A program made the translations under genes and the position numbers. From contig NC_134400.1 of assembly GCF_050003625.1 (NCBI RefSeq), positions 62,682,241-62,746,240 of the forward strand: DNA of 64,000 nucleotides. Reading direction: 5' to 3'. This DNA comes from Haematobia irritans. Its lineage: Eukaryota; Arthropoda; Insecta; Diptera; Muscidae. Positions 52,123 through 64,000 of the stretch are shown in pieces (within the stretch, counting starts at the first letter, position 1; each line of letters begins with the position of its first letter). The notes under the pieces were generated by a model. The model had not been told where the DNA came from, did no database searches, and saw only the letters and a program-made list of their open reading frames with translations.

Positions 52123-54043
52123 CCCAGTGGTAAAAAACGTCATTACCAAATCGATTATATCCAACCGATTTTGTCGAGACAACTACTCCACGTTTCCGAT
52201 CAATTTTCCGCATTACTTTTACGTTGGCGTGTCATAGGCAGCCAAGTACTTCGCAATTTCCATGAGCTAAGCACCCCTCTTTACCACCGGATTCGCCGGT
52301 AAACTATAAAAATATGATGTATATTATAGTTTTTTCCTAAAAATATGCAAATAATATTCTAAATAACTATTTTTTTTTTGTTTTATATATTATAACAATT
52401 AATATATATTTGGTAATAATATTTCTATACAAAATTTAATGTTATAATAACTGGTATATACTTATTCATTACATTTTTATTTTATGGCGACCCTTGAAGT
52501 TTTTGACCGACTAATTTCCGCTATATAATCTTTTTCTGTGTACTCTTCCGTCTTGACATCATCTGAAATAAAAGATTATATGTTATTAGTCAATAAATAT
52601 ACAAATAGAAAGTTATATAAGAAATATTACCTGAATCTGGCACATGGCTCCCTGGCCAGGGTTGGCCTGTCACAAACTGTGACTTTTGCGACATACATTT
52701 GCGACGGTATAATACGTATGTCGCAAAAGTCGTAAACCTACTGTAGAAAACCAAATTTTGAATAGAAGAAATCCTGAACATTTTTTAATTTAGTTTGACA
52801 GCATTCGCTGTGAGTTTCTGCAGAAATTTGTGAAAGTTTGCCTATTTTCTTAGGTGGTATCGAAATTCCCATTGGTGAGTGTGCAAAATACCTTGGGGTC
52901 ATATTAGACAGGAGACTGAATTTGAAAGCTAAGAAAGGACGAGAAAATCCACGGTTACCCTGTACTCGTGCAAAAGGCAATAGGGAAAATGTGGGGACTA
53001 AAACCGAAAATTGTGAATATTCCTAAGAATTGAAACTTCGTCGCACATACCATCGTCTTGAATATCATCGCATTCGCTGCCTAGCTGACGCGACTAAAGT
53101 ATTTTCAGTTTGCGACTTTTTTTACTTTTTCTACATTTACGACGCGTATGTGACGTTTACGACGTTTACAACTTTACGACAGTCGCAAACCTAAAAAAAT
53201 TTGATACAGACCATCTCTGTCCCTGGCTCCCCCTGAATCTGGCGCTTGGAAAGGTGCTAATTAACGCAGGGAAATCGCTCTAAAATTATTTTCTTCCTTA
53301 CGCGCTAATCGCTTTAAATTTCTGGACGAAAATCCCTCCATATTTCAATTAATTATTTTCACACTTACCTTTACACATATACACCAAACCTCGCTTTGCG
53401 TCGTTTCGTTTTGCGTTGTTTTGAAGTTGCGTCGCTGCTGAATTAGTACTAGTTTTCACTTTGCGTCGTTAGATTTTCGAAGTTGCGTTGTTATCATTGT
53501 TATCTGTCTCCAATCTTTCCATGGTTTGCCATAGAAACTCATAATTCACTTTGCGTCGTGTTTTTTGGAGCGTATCTGCGACGTAAAGCGAGGTCTAGCT
53601 GTATATCTGGAAAGGATGTACAACTCAATACAAATTAATTGATAATTTGGAAAAGAAAAAAAAGATGTAAATAAAAATTTATTTATGCCCGAAAAATTTT
53701 TCAGAAAACTGAAAAAAAACGAACAAACAAAAACCAATGTTGCTTGGAAACGTTGCCTAGCAAATTGTTGAGTTTTTATTCCTAATTACAGACCCCTTAC
53801 CCAGTAAGTGGAAGTCGTAAGCACTGGTTGTCCCACTACGAACCAACTAGATGACTATGTAATAGCTTTTATTTGTTTAAGTTTTGATGGAATTACATTC
53901 TGTTCGATTTTTCAATGCTAAGGTATAAGTAGTATCATTGTCAACTATATGTGTGTTTACATACAACATACTTACTTAATCTTCCAAATTTCCCAAGAAC
54001 ATAATCGATCTTTTGGTAAGGGGTTTGAATTTTTACCACTGGG
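52123..54043. mobile_element. TIR element, ends CCCAGTGGTAAAAA, TA target
   Basis: CCCAGTGGTAAAAAACG (left) and TTTTTACCACTGGG (right) are inverted, and TA flanks each side (52121-52122, 54044-54045). The 1.92-kb interior is non-coding and contains a LINE RT fragment (52838-53025) and several TTTGCGTCGTT motifs (53395-53560). The first 180 bp are relatively GC-rich. The superfamily is not certain. Confidence 0.8.
52838..53025 (+). pseudogene. Short LOA RT thumb fragment
   Basis: Encodes 'FLGGIEIPIGECAKYLGVIL' followed by DRRLNLKAK, matching residues of about 727-760 of the intact LINE ORF2 (13480-13640), then drifts out of frame. It is in plus orientation inside the CCCAGTGG element, opposite to the surrounding LINE copy, so it is an independent fragment captured by the element. 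Confidence 0.82.
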
Positions 54044-54152
54044 TATTCCAATCAGCTTTCCTAACATTTGGAGGAAATGTCAATTCAATTCAATTCAATG
54101 CTCTTTATTGAATACATATTATTATTACTATTAGCTTAGAATATAATTTATA

Positions 54153-55087
54153 AAGGGTGATTCTTTTGAGGTTAGGATTTTCATGCATTAGTATTTGACA
54201 GATCACGTGGGATTTCAGACATGGTGTCAAAGAGAAAGATGCTCAGTATGCTTTGACATTTCATCATGAATAGACTTACTAACGAGCCACAACGTCGAAT
54301 TTTCAGTGAATGGGCCCTAGAAAAGTTGGCAGAAAATCCGCTTTTTTATCGACAAATTTTGTTCAGCGATGAGGCTCATTTCTGGTTGAATGGCTACGTA
54401 AATAAGCAAAATTGCCGCATTTGGAGTGAAGAGCAAACAGAAGCCGTTCAAGAACTGCCCATGCATCCCGAAAAATGCACTGTTTGGTGTGGTTTGTACG
54501 CTGGTGGAATCATTGGACCGTATTTTTTCAAAGATGCTGTTGGACGCAACGTTACGGTGAATGGCGATCGCTATCGTTCGATGCTAACAAACTTTTTGTT
54601 GCCAAAAATGGAAGAACTGAACTTGGTTGACATGTGGTTTCAACAAGATGGCGCTACATGCCACACAGCTCGCGATTCTATGGCCATTTTGAGGGAAAAC
54701 TTCGGAGAACAATTCATCTCAAGAAATGGACCGGTAAGTTGGCCACCAAGATCATGCGATTTGACGCCTTTAGACTATTTTTTGTGGGGCTACGTCAAGT
54801 CTAAAGTCTACAGAAATAAGCCAGCAACTATTCCAGCTGTGGAAGACAACATTTCCGAAGAAATTCGGGCTATTCCGGCCGAAATGCTCGAAAAAGTTGC
54901 CCAAAATTGGACTTTCCGAATGGACCACCTAAGACGCAGCCGCGGTCAACATTTAAATGAAATTATCTTCAAAAAGTAAATGTCATGGACCAATCTAACG
55001 TTTCAAATAAAGAACCGATGAGATTTTGCAAATTTTATGCGTTTTTTTAAAAAAAAAAGTTATCAAGCTCTTAACAAATCACCCTTT
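54153..55087 (+). mobile_element. Mariner-superfamily element, deleted, TA target
   Basis: The left end AAAGGGTGATTCTTTTGAG and the right end TTAACAAATCACCCTTT are inverted and bordered by TA-rich sequence (TTATAAAGG / CCTTTATAAC). It is about 935 bp long, shorter than the usual 1.3 kb because the 5' part of the transposase is deleted. It lies inside a retroposon insert in a LOA LINE, three levels deep. Confidence 0.88.
54264..54979 (+). pseudogene. Mariner-type transposase, catalytic domain open, N-terminus deleted
   Basis: The 237-codon frame covers the whole DDE/D domain: FSDEAHFWLNGYVNKQNCRI with the first Asp, 'WFQQDGATCHTARDSM' with the second and 'PPRSCDLTPLDYFLWG' with the third. Thirty-six residues lie between the second and third Asp (34 in Himar1-type mariners). 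The C-terminal helix region and natural stop (IIFKK) are intact. The DNA-binding paired-like HTH domain (about 120 residues) is absent, so the ATG at 54264 is probably an artefact of the deletion. The protein could not bind its ends. Confidence 0.88.
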
Positions 55088-55144
55088 ATAACAATTTTTC
55101 GGGGATTCAACAAAGAATTTGTAATATTGACAATGTTGTGCACA

Positions 55145-56010
55145 AACATTTGGAGGAAATGTGGTCTTTGAATCTGACCACAATCTGAAACTCATGTAGC
55201 GATGATCTGAGAAGCTATGTTCCCTCAAAACTTGCCACTTAGATATCTTATCATTCAGTTCCGGAGAGGCCAATATGACTTCCAAAACCTCTTGCCTGTT
55301 TTTGGTGACGAAGGTTGGCGCATCTCCCTTATTTCAAATTACCAGGTTAGTACGCAAAATAAACTATTGGCGACTCTCTTCTTGCATTAGTATCACTACT
55401 TCCCTAAATACTATGATGTGCATTTGCATCGCATCCCATAATGAGTTTTGTCTTTGTTTTCAGTGACTCTTCAACTAAGGTGTTAACGGCACATGGAGGC
55501 ATCTCCCAATCATGTCCCATGTAGACCGAAGAGACCCAGTATTTGCATTTGGATATCTCTAGGCTGGCTACGACAGTGTCTCAATAAAAGAAGCAGAAAC
55601 AAGTTTATGTTAGTTCGTTTTTAGCAATTATACATGGTCGTTTTATATCTTACCGGTATTATGCAAACGTTTGAAACCCGGAGTGCTTAATTCACAGATC
55701 TTGTTATTATATATGTATGGTTCTTGAATAAGAACTATATTTATGTCTCCTTTCATCAGGAGAACTTTTAAGGCAGCACAAGCGGCCTTACAATGGTGAA
55801 GATTTATCTGGAGGAACCATAGAACCATCCAAAATTTCAACCACCGTAACATCTGCCGCTTCAATTGAGTCATCAAGGGCTTCCTCTTCACAGATCTCGG
55901 TGACTCTCGCAACAATCCGCGATTCAGCTTTGGTGAGGTTTGAGCCTGTAGGAACTACCCGTATACAATGTTCGTCAATGTCTGCAGTTTTTATATTTCC
56001 TTCGGCTTCG
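55145..56010 (-). pseudogene. LOA ORF2 endonuclease start and ORF1 end
   Basis: Minus-strand sequence includes 'EVILASPELNDKISKWQVLR' and SDHRYMSF near 55190-55285, 'GCDANAHHS' near 55430, QINLHHCKAACAALKVLL near 55770-55830, and the ORF1/ORF2 overlap. Just beyond lies the acidic ORF1 tail as in the decayed copy at 23660. Copy 2 and this copy share deletions and sequence variants, so they are closer to each other than to the intact copy. It stops abruptly near 56010. Confidence 0.88.
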
Positions 56011-56012
56011 CA

Positions 56013-57062
56013 ACACTATATAGTACACAGTATTGAATGACACAATCGAATGATGAAGGTGGCAATAAACAATGACATCATATGACACAACCAACAATCT
56101 GACATAATTCGATTGAGTCGACCGAATTTGTCGGGTATCACAACTGCCAGCAGATAGTTGTTGTAACTGCCAATAGGAGGATTCAATCGAATTATGGGAA
56201 ATCCAACTAATACTATATATGGATTTGGTTGTATTAGACAATGAAATTGGCCGTTGCTCCCTTCTTCATTTAGTTGTATCACCCAACTTTACAAGCACCT
56301 TAACCGAATGTAAAATTAATTTTTCCCTCAAAATAGTATATTTTATTTATATTTTTAAATGATAGAAACGTACCTAAAATCACATTATACCTAAATACAA
56401 TACATTGATAACAATTTAAAAAAAAAATTCATCTTTGAAAGTATAGCCGCTACCATGGATTGCAGAATTGACTGGCAATGAGAGTTGAATCTTTGGGTAA
56501 CTTACTTAGTACATTAGTAAATGGAGCACATAGTGGTATACCATGAAAATGGGTCAACATAGCCAGTCTAAAAAACACTACAAATTAAGTCAGAAAATTA
56601 GTGTGGAGTTTTAAAAAATATATAAGAATCTACTCGCCATGGTCACTTCCTTTGGGGTTTCATAGATAAAAGTCAGACATGGAGATGGATTTTTCCATTA
56701 GAGCCGCATTAAAGTCGTTAAGACAATAAAATTGTTCCATAGCTAAAACCAAATATATGTAAATCGATTTGCATTTGACTCGTGCCTTGAGTATCCTGAA
56801 GCCTGAGCGATTTGTTCGCAAAAACATTTGACAATCAGTCCACCGAGGAGTCAAATAAACTTAGAAACGGCTGGTTTTCAGTGGTTTTTATTTTAAATTA
56901 AAAAAAACACGTTTTCCTCCAACATTGAATAATTGGCAATAACATTATTGACATTTACAAATATTTCCGAAGGACTTCGGCTGTGAATATCAATTGAAAG
57001 TGCTGAGTACTAAATGACAGTTATGGAGGGTTTATAAGTTGTGCGTATCGAAAATATTTGAA
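56013..57062. other. Unassigned intergenic sequence
   Basis: About 1 kb without a recognisable gene, transposon end or RNA. Two overlapping minus-strand frames of 88 codons (56016-56282) are of no known type. Local features are TCGAATGA/ATTCGA inverted motifs between 56045 and 56200. This may be host spacer DNA. Confidence 0.35.
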
Positions 57063-57476
<414 letters not shown>

Positions 57477-57484
57477 TATATATA

Positions 57485-58000
57485 CACTCAAAAAAAGTGA
57501 ACTCTCTATTTCACTAAAGCCATATTAACTTTATATTAGTTCATAGAATCATTATGTTTGGAAAAAGTTTATTTTAGTCAAATAATTTTTTGCGTATGTT
57601 AGTTAAATGAACTAAAAAACGGGAAAAGGTTATACACAAATAAAGCATAAAGATTTCCTAATTTCGTATTTCTTACAAAATAGTTCATTATTTCTTTAAA
57701 TTTGTAAATTTTACCAAAAATGTGTCCATCGTGAACTTCGTATGTCACTAAAGACATTCTTGCAATTTTGAACTCCAAGATTTCTCTTAAAACTCCAAAA
57801 TTTTCTTTAACTACTGAAAAAATTTAGTTATGTCTAATAAATTTTCTTGAATTTTTCGAAAAATATTTACATATTTTTGCCATATCGGAGTGATGCCAGC
57901 GCTTGTAATACCGTTTAGTTGAAATTTTCTAAAAAAGTTCCAAATTTTCTAAAATTAATCGAAATTTATCTTTCCTGGTGGGTTCGCTGTTTTTTGAGTG
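57485..58000 (+). mobile_element. MITE family B, TA target site
   Basis: The ends CACTCAAAAAAAGTGAACTC and GGGTTCGCTGTTTTTTGAGTG are inverted and flanked by TA (57483-57484, 58001-58002). It is 516 bp long and collinear with 31955-32472, including GATGCCAGCGCTTGTAATAC near the right end. Confidence 0.93.
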
Positions 58001-58011
58001 TAGATATATAT

Positions 58012-58513
<502 letters not shown>

Positions 58514-58529
<16 letters not shown>

Positions 58530-59168
58530 GTCGTGAGGTCAAAGATTTCATGTCTTTAAAATACGAATACAAATTTTTCTTACCATAGAAGACGCTTTTC
58601 TCTAAAATAAAGTTAATTTACTTGTTCAAAAGTCGATAAACTTTTCAATGAAGTCGTATTGTCCTTATAATTAAGTGATTTGACTTAAAAATGAGTATCT
58701 TAACATGAAAGAAAAAATTTATAGGCTAAGGTCAACTTGACTCTAATAATTCAGAAAAATTCTTTAAATTTAATGAAATTGTCTTTAAATTTGTTGTCTT
58801 TTTGCATCTTGACTACAAAGCAAAAAATCGTTCAAACATAGGACATGTTTTTCAAAACTTTATTTTAAAGAAGTTTTTTACTTCAAACATAGCATAATTT
58901 CTACTGGAAGTCGAGTCCTAATTTGGAAAATAAAGTTGCCCTTAACTCGTTTTTAAAGGACTTTGATAGCATATGAAGAAAAAAAGCTGAGAAAGCGAAA
59001 AATTAAAATTTGCTTCCTAGAAGCAAGTACACATAACCTAAATTTAAAAGAGAATTGTGTCGTAAAAGTATCCTTACTTGTATTCTCCGCTTCTTTGGCT
59101 CGGAATCAATACCAATTTTTTTAAAGTAAAGACAAAATCTTTGGAACCGAGTATGCTTTTTTTCAGTG
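58514..59168 (-). mobile_element. MITE family C, TA target site
   Basis: The ends CACTCAAAAAAATATTGTCG and GTATGCTTTTTTTCAGTG are inverted and flanked by TA (58512-58513 and 59169-59170). Full-length at 655 bp and collinear in reverse with 25395-26019. Its left terminus is also the right limit of the duplication described at 58012-58529. Confidence 0.93.
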
Positions 59169-60396
59169 TATTTCTTTCAGCATGTATTTCATTTATCAAC
59201 CTCTCTGGTCAGTACTTTACTAAATTAAAAGAAACAGGTTTTGGTTAATTGATCAAATCATAGACTGAACTCCATGCAATGGCATTTACACGTTGAACAT
59301 ATTGAAATAGAATTTGGGGTATATCCCAATCCGTTTTGGACCATGTAATAATCTGGACCTACCAGGTGTGTCCAATCATTAAGATTTTTCTTTGTAGAAT
59401 TAGGAATTACATGTTCCATTAGATGCGCTTTCAATCGTCGTATTTAGCTCCTTGATGCTGAATCTTCATTACATGCTGAATCTTCACATAATTTGCTACA
59501 TGCTTAGAAGATTAAAAAAATTGCCGCATCTAAAAACCTTCCGCTTTAATTTTAAAACAATAAAAATACGTCTTATTTTGACATATATTTTAAAAGAAAT
59601 GGCATTTGTAAAATAATTCTAATAACATTCGGTTGTGAAAACCATCCATGAAATATTGTAGTAAATACCCACGTATGATTGTAAACATAGTATATATATT
59701 TAGACAATCGATATTTAATTATAAATGTAGAATTTTCATTACTACAACCGATTTCCAACCAATCTCTTCTCTGTGTGTGGTAGTCGAGTATGAATTCGGA
59801 AGTTTAAATTGTGTTCTACACTTTTTAAAGGAATATAACACCATATGATGTAAAACCAGAAAAACGATTAAATTTATTTTCCACTAGTAGACAAAAGAAA
59901 AGTTATTTATTTATTCATTCGATAGTATATCCTGTATAACAGAATCATATCTTATAAATAATAGTACAGGAATAGTACGGTTAAAATATTGTTGTAATGT
60001 TATTAATTTAAATTGCGTCTCTATCCTTAGAACAATTTTCCGATTTTTTCACTCGGAATCAATACCAAAATCATTAGTGTCAAGACAAAATCTGTGGAAC
60101 CACACATATCAATCCTCCATTCACTAAAGCCAATTAAACTCTATTTTAGTTTAAAAAAGATCAATTTATATACATAAAGCTATATAATTGTTAACGAAAT
60201 AGCGCAAAACAGTGACAAATTATTTGGTATTGCCGAAAAATTATAGTTTAAAATTTTTATCACGGACTTAAGAAAAGGTACATCCTATAATAACTTTTTG
60301 CAATGACTTTTTAATAGTTTGGTATTAAAAAAAAAACATTACTGAATGCTATTATTTATGAAATAGTAGTCCCTAAGACTGTGCAACCTTAAGGTG
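59169..60396. other. AT-rich spacer with faint MITE remnants
   Basis: No gene is seen. Near 60030-60105 the sequence CACTCGGAATCAATACCAAA followed by GACAAAATCTGTGGAACC is a family C/E end fragment. At 60115-60160 CACTAAAGCCAATTAAACTC is a family B end fragment. The remainder (59200-60000) gives nothing recognisable. Confidence 0.45.
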
Positions 60397-60697
60397 CACA
60401 CAAAAAAAAATTTTCTGCTTCAATCACGAAATTAATTGATCCAATTAATTTTTTAATTGAAATGTCTTCAATCACAGAAATGATAGTATCAATTAAAAAA
60501 TTAATTGAAGGTCAATTAAAAAATTAATTGATCCAATTAAAAAATTAATTGATACTATTAATTTTTGTGATTGATTTTTGTTTCAATTAAAAAATTTGTT
60601 GATTCAATTAAATTTTTAATTGAATATTTTTTAAAACTCAATTAAAATTTTAATTGGAAAATTTTTCGTGATTTTTTTTTTTTTTTTTTTTTTGTGG
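60397..60697. repeat. Palindrome-rich AT array, likely MITE
   Basis: Repeated TTAATTGATCCAATTAA-type motifs, each nearly self-complementary, fill 60420-60660. The borders CACACAAAAAAAAATTTTC and GAAAATTTTTCGTG...TTTGTG are inverted. A T-run of 22 lies at the right edge. The whole unit can fold into one long hairpin. Ends resemble the CACACAAAAAA families at 15630 and 46834. Confidence 0.75.
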
Positions 60698-60927
60698 GTA
60701 TTAAGTTCGAGTTTAGCCGCTAAAAACGACATTTTTTCACGATTACTTTTCTTTCATAATCCATTTTAAGGAATACAAACTTTGTGAAAATTTGCTTTGG
60801 GCTTTTCCCCATCAAGTTATAATAAAATTTGCAACAAATATGTATAATTTCATGCATTTTTCTTACTGACTTAGTTTTCACTTTAGCGATTTTAGCGGTT
60901 AAACTCGAACTTAACACTCACCTTTAA
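60698..60927. mobile_element. 230-bp TIR element, TTAAGTTCGAGTTTA ends
   Basis: TTAAGTTCGAGTTTAGCCGC on the left pairs with GCGGTTAAACTCGAACTTAA on the right. The same motif in mutated form (AAAACTCGAACTTAATGCCC) is buried in family A copies (9400, 28145, 30610), so family A contains a relic of this element. Confidence 0.75.
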
Positions 60928-62444
60928 ACGAAAAATATTCTAATATTTTGTACAAGACCAAAACTGTCTACAATACATGTAAAAGTAAAAAAGTGAAATC
61001 CCGCTTTGGAACAGATCTAAAATTAACAAAAAATAATAAAGTCGTACAAAATTTAACAATTCAACAATCCATTTAATATTAATTATTTACAAATGAATTG
61101 TGAAATAGGTTATCTCCATGTTTATTTGGTACCGAGAGTTTTTGCCGGGAAAATATATGGCAACACTTCGTTATGTGTTATGCATTTTACCTTTAAATCA
61201 AGGCCAATGGTACGGAGTCACAATGTAAATTCTTCTATCTTAGATTTCCAAGATAGAAGAAGAAAATAGAAATTCGCAAAACGTGCATTATGGTGTAAAG
61301 ACATCGTTCTGAAAACATCTTACAATGAAAAAACAAAAGCATCCTTGAGAAGAATAATCAATATTAATTATTAAACAACCCTTGGCAGTGCTTTAAAATG
61401 GGGATGATTGGATGTACACATACATATATATGTATGAAGTTTCGGGGTTTATGTTTATTTAGGATTAAAAATATGGCAATAAACAACATTTCAGATTTTA
61501 AGATGAAACTTCCATCAACCCGAATTGGTACTGCCAACATGCCATACAAAGGAAGATACATTTTATGGGGCTACATCGAGCACACTCACTTCAATAGATA
61601 CACATACCATCTGTATGTTAAACAATTGAGCTACATCCAGACGCATCCTTATGTAAAGCACAACAACATGAATTCGTAGCCGTATGCCATGCGATTGCCC
61701 GAGTGGTAGCCAGTAGCGAGCGCCTCCTCCCTTAAGGGCATGCCTTAGCTGACTATTTGTGTTGCCTGGATGCTTCTTGTGTATGCTTCAATTTGATCGG
61801 TAGCACAAATCAACGAACGAACGAACGAGCGAGACTGATTCAAAGTGTGCCGTCTGTCGCCAACATACGACGGCTGGCTAAATCTTGTACTTGGTCCAAC
61901 CCCTTGGTATGTAATGAGCGAGGGAGGTGTGGCTTCTGTACAAAAATAAATGGCTGCGATAGTGTAGCCCAGTAGAGAGTATATAGCAACAAAAGCAAGT
62001 ACAAGAGCGTGTGTTCAGCATAACATAACACACACACACAGACACAATTACAAGCCTAATCCACACTCTGATACCATGACATGCCGGCTTTACCATAAAC
62101 AAAAAATGTTTAGAATTGCGCTCAGAGCAATAAGAGAGTGTATTGTAAATGCCGAAGAGGTTGCCCATTCTCTTAAATCGTTGCATATGCCAAAGGGAAA
62201 GTAACCCAATATAGAGAAACGAGAAATACAGCAAAGAGTCATGTTGAGTATTTGTCACAAATTCTATCTAAAAATCATTACTGCAAACTTATAAAATTAT
62301 GGGTGACAGGAAAGAGGTTTGAGTAGCACTTTTACATGTTTATATGAAGTTTTAATATCGTATATTGGTTAAATAAAACACGGCGAATCTTAATTACCCT
62401 CAACCATTGATCACATGCAAGAAATCATCTTAAGAAAAGCTACA
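60928..62444. other. Unassigned sequence, probably host spacer
   Basis: No transposon termini are visible. A 93-codon frame (61398-61679, plus) has no recognisable motif and is tyrosine/histidine-rich. Simple repeats are (AACG)n at 61813-61829 and a short (CA)n at 62028-62045. G+C content is somewhat higher around 61680-61970 than in the flanks. Nothing identifies a gene. Confidence 0.35.
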
Positions 62445-62720
62445 CTAATAGAAAAAATTACGTTCCATAGTCGTGAACAGACGGTGACAAAATGAAACGG
62501 AAACGTTCACAAAAAATCAAAACGGAATGTTCACAATTTCGTCCACGGGCGTTCACGATTTCATGAACGGCATTCGTTTTTCTTTGACCATGAAAAGTCT
62601 TAAAATAATCGTTAGACATTATTATGGCAACGACGTTATTATATACAATGTGCTAAGGCGACTGTTAACGCGTATGGTGCAGAAAACACAGGTATATGGC
62701 ACCCGTATATATAATCGCCC
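62445..62720. repeat. Possible TE end with CGTTCA repeats
   Basis: CACTAATAGAAAAAATTACG resembles a MITE terminus and is followed by repeated GTTCAC and GAACG motifs (62475-62575), some inverted. No opposite end was found. Right of it, TATATATAATCGCCCGATTT recalls the repeats at the window start. Confidence 0.4.
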
Positions 62721-63690
62721 GATTTGAATTTATATCGCACAATTCTCAACCAATGTCTGAAGTTGTGAAAAAAGCTATTTTTTAGAAGCCACAAGCATAT
62801 CTATAATTGGTTCCAATATGATCCCATATGTATACATAGACTGATTTGTAGTCACACAGGGGCATGATTGCGGCGAACTATACAACATAGGACTGACATT
62901 TTTTTGCTAGTGACGCGGAATTATGTATACTTTTATGGATAATCACTATTTAAATCTACACTAAAACACAATGAATTAACATAAAGTTTGGGGTTCAAAT
63001 ACCCCAGTGTGCAGGGTACCAAATGCCCCTTGGGAAAGAGAAATAACGTAACTTTATATACGAAAATTTTCTAAATTTCATTTCATGTTTCATTATTATT
63101 TACTGACCTGCATCTAGAGAAGGAATATGATCACCCCAGACGAGTTTGGAGAGAAAAATGTCATTTTTGGACGGGGAACATGTAACATGTTTATCGCAAT
63201 ACAAAGAAACTCTATCTTATATAGTATTTATAAACGTTTACTTTCATAACAAATCCTAAATATACTTGTGTTTGACTACAAATAAAAAGAAATGTTTCAT
63301 ATTTTTTCGAGTATTACACTCCGAACATTTGAGAGTATTTGTGTAACGAATAAAATAGCGTACTATGAAAACAAATTTGGTAATGACATCAGTAGCAAAC
63401 AAACATGGAAGCAGATTCGGAAACACGAACAGCACGCAGTAAAGGTCGACCTTAATGATCTTAACTTGAAATTTGTCAATACACCAACCAACCAACCAAC
63501 CATGTATTGGTTTCAACCTCGTAACTCAAGCGGAAGTATTTTATTATTTTATTTATTAATAGATTTATTCAATTCACATTTGCAATATTACTTGTGACGC
63601 TAATTGTAATCTATATATGACATAGCTGTTGCGCTGTTGACAGTGTTAGTGTATAAATATAAATTAAATTATTCGTACATACTTCGCATT
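62721..63690. other. Unassigned AT-rich spacer
   Basis: Only 63118-63200 is recognisable: GAGAAGGAATATGATCACC and TTTTTGGACGGGGAACATG match the repeat pieces at 7400-7480 and 16130-16185. An (AACC)n run at 63483-63500 is short. No gene is seen. Confidence 0.4.
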
Positions 63691-63701
63691 TGAGTAGTGG
63701 T

Positions 63702-63903
63702 TCAATTAAATTCTTTCTGTATAAGGTTTCTGTATTTAATACTAGACTCTAAATATTTGTGTAATGATTCGAAGTTTGTGCCGTTTAGTATCTCTATTAC
63801 TTCTTTTTTGCACAGTATGGTTTTACCAAAATGTGTCATTCTATAGTCATTATATATAGGGCATACACCAATAAAATGAAAAGTGTTTTCTGGTTCATCT
63901 ACA
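63702..63903 (-). pseudogene. Jockey-type LINE C-terminal fragment
   Basis: The minus-strand frame reads DEPENTFHFIGVCPIYNDYR, then KEVIEILNGTNFESLHKYLE and SSIKYRNLI before its stop. This is the tail of Jockey/CR1-type LINE ORF2 proteins, where the C..C..H..C segment ends with 'ENTFHF...CP.Y'. The upstream cysteines have been cut off by a MITE at 63904. It may belong to the same family as 1499-3760, but the segments do not overlap. The real frame probably extended beyond the window. Confidence 0.75.
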
Positions 63904-64000
63904 CGCAAAAAATAATTCTTTCCTCTCAAACGAAATTTTAGACAAGCAAAGTTCGTTTCTCATTTGCTTTTCGCTGTAAGGAAGTGTATTTGGAAGAAAA
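63904..64000. mobile_element. Left end of a MITE running off the window
   Basis: After TCTA the terminus CACGCAAAAAATAATTCTTT starts, breaking the LINE frame. This type of A-rich CAC-start terminus preceded by TA recurs throughout the window. The right end is outside. Confidence 0.5.

Larger units (their letters stand above)
54081..55144 (-). mobile_element. 5'-truncated retroposon with (AATTG)n tail, 18-bp duplication
   Basis: AACATTTGGAGGAAATGT is duplicated at 54063-54080 and 55145-55162. On the minus strand the insert ends in four AATTG units (CAATTCAATTCAATT at the left), a typical non-LTR retroposon tail. Apart from the mariner it carries only about 130 bp of its own sequence, so the family is unknown. 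Confidence 0.85.
48178..56010 (-). mobile_element. Third LOA LINE copy, decayed, truncated at both ends
   Basis: LINE sequence is at 48178-49703, 51141-52122, 54044-54080 and 55145-56010, collinear on the minus strand with ORF2 back into ORF1. The 3' UTR and last 130 codons are absent, and the 5' end stops in the ORF1 acidic region. It is interrupted by a hAT (49704-51132), a CCCAGTGG-ended element (52123-54043) and a retroposon insertion (54081-55144). Confidence 0.92.

Noticed and set aside
61398..61679. 93-codon ORF as a host gene
   Set aside because: No recognisable motif, no splice context and biased composition; not supportable from sequence alone.

Overview
This is eukaryotic, AT-rich, intergenic DNA from a higher fly, most likely a muscid (horn fly, stable fly or house fly type). 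I infer this from the repeat families. There is a mariner whose transposase reads like Himar1 of the irritans subfamily (first described from Haematobia irritans). There are DINE-1/Helentron-type elements with (GTCY)n microsatellites, LOA-clade LINEs with a DUF4780-like ORF1, and several TA-flanked MITE families. I found no convincing host gene. Almost everything recognisable is transposable-element sequence, often nested three or four deep.

Layout. 0-6 kb: a tandem array, a Jockey/CR1-like LINE remnant split by a Himar1-like mariner (itself carrying a SINE piece), then a piggyBac transposase relic. 6-10 kb: two copies of a TA-flanked element called here 'family A', carrying a MITE, a Penelope-like 3' end and a TTAA-flanked piggyBac MITE. 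10.06-15.05 kb: an apparently full-length LOA-clade LINE with both ORFs open, the only plausibly coding-competent locus. 15.06-24.3 kb: a second, decayed copy of that LINE in tail-to-tail orientation, broken by a TIR element, a hAT with another hAT inside it, and a complete-ended Transib (RAG1-related) transposon. 24.3-31.6 kb: MITEs and three family A copies, two of which form an indel-free 1.79-kb inverted pair. 31.6-38.8 kb: a decayed Ty1/copia element split by two MITEs, a SINE, a DINE-1 and a hAT MITE. 39.4-45.6 kb: another family A copy carrying a DINE-1 and a full SINE, then a DINE-1 with 153-bp internal repeats. 45.6-56 kb: mariner pieces and a third decayed LOA copy interrupted by a hAT, a TIR element and a tailed retroposon that carries a deleted mariner. 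56-64 kb: two long (TA)n arrays (one inside a perfect 86-bp palindrome), further MITEs and a LINE C-terminal fragment at the right edge.

How the parts relate. The SINE has a tRNA-like pol III head and a 3' tail shared with the LOA LINE, including a (CCTAA)n terminus, so the LINE reverse transcriptase probably mobilises it. The SINE head is also homologous to a tRNA-like module inside family A. Many insertions have clear target-site duplications (TA, TTAA, 5 bp, 8 bp, 10-18 bp), and several have an empty site elsewhere in the window, so the order of insertion can be read directly.
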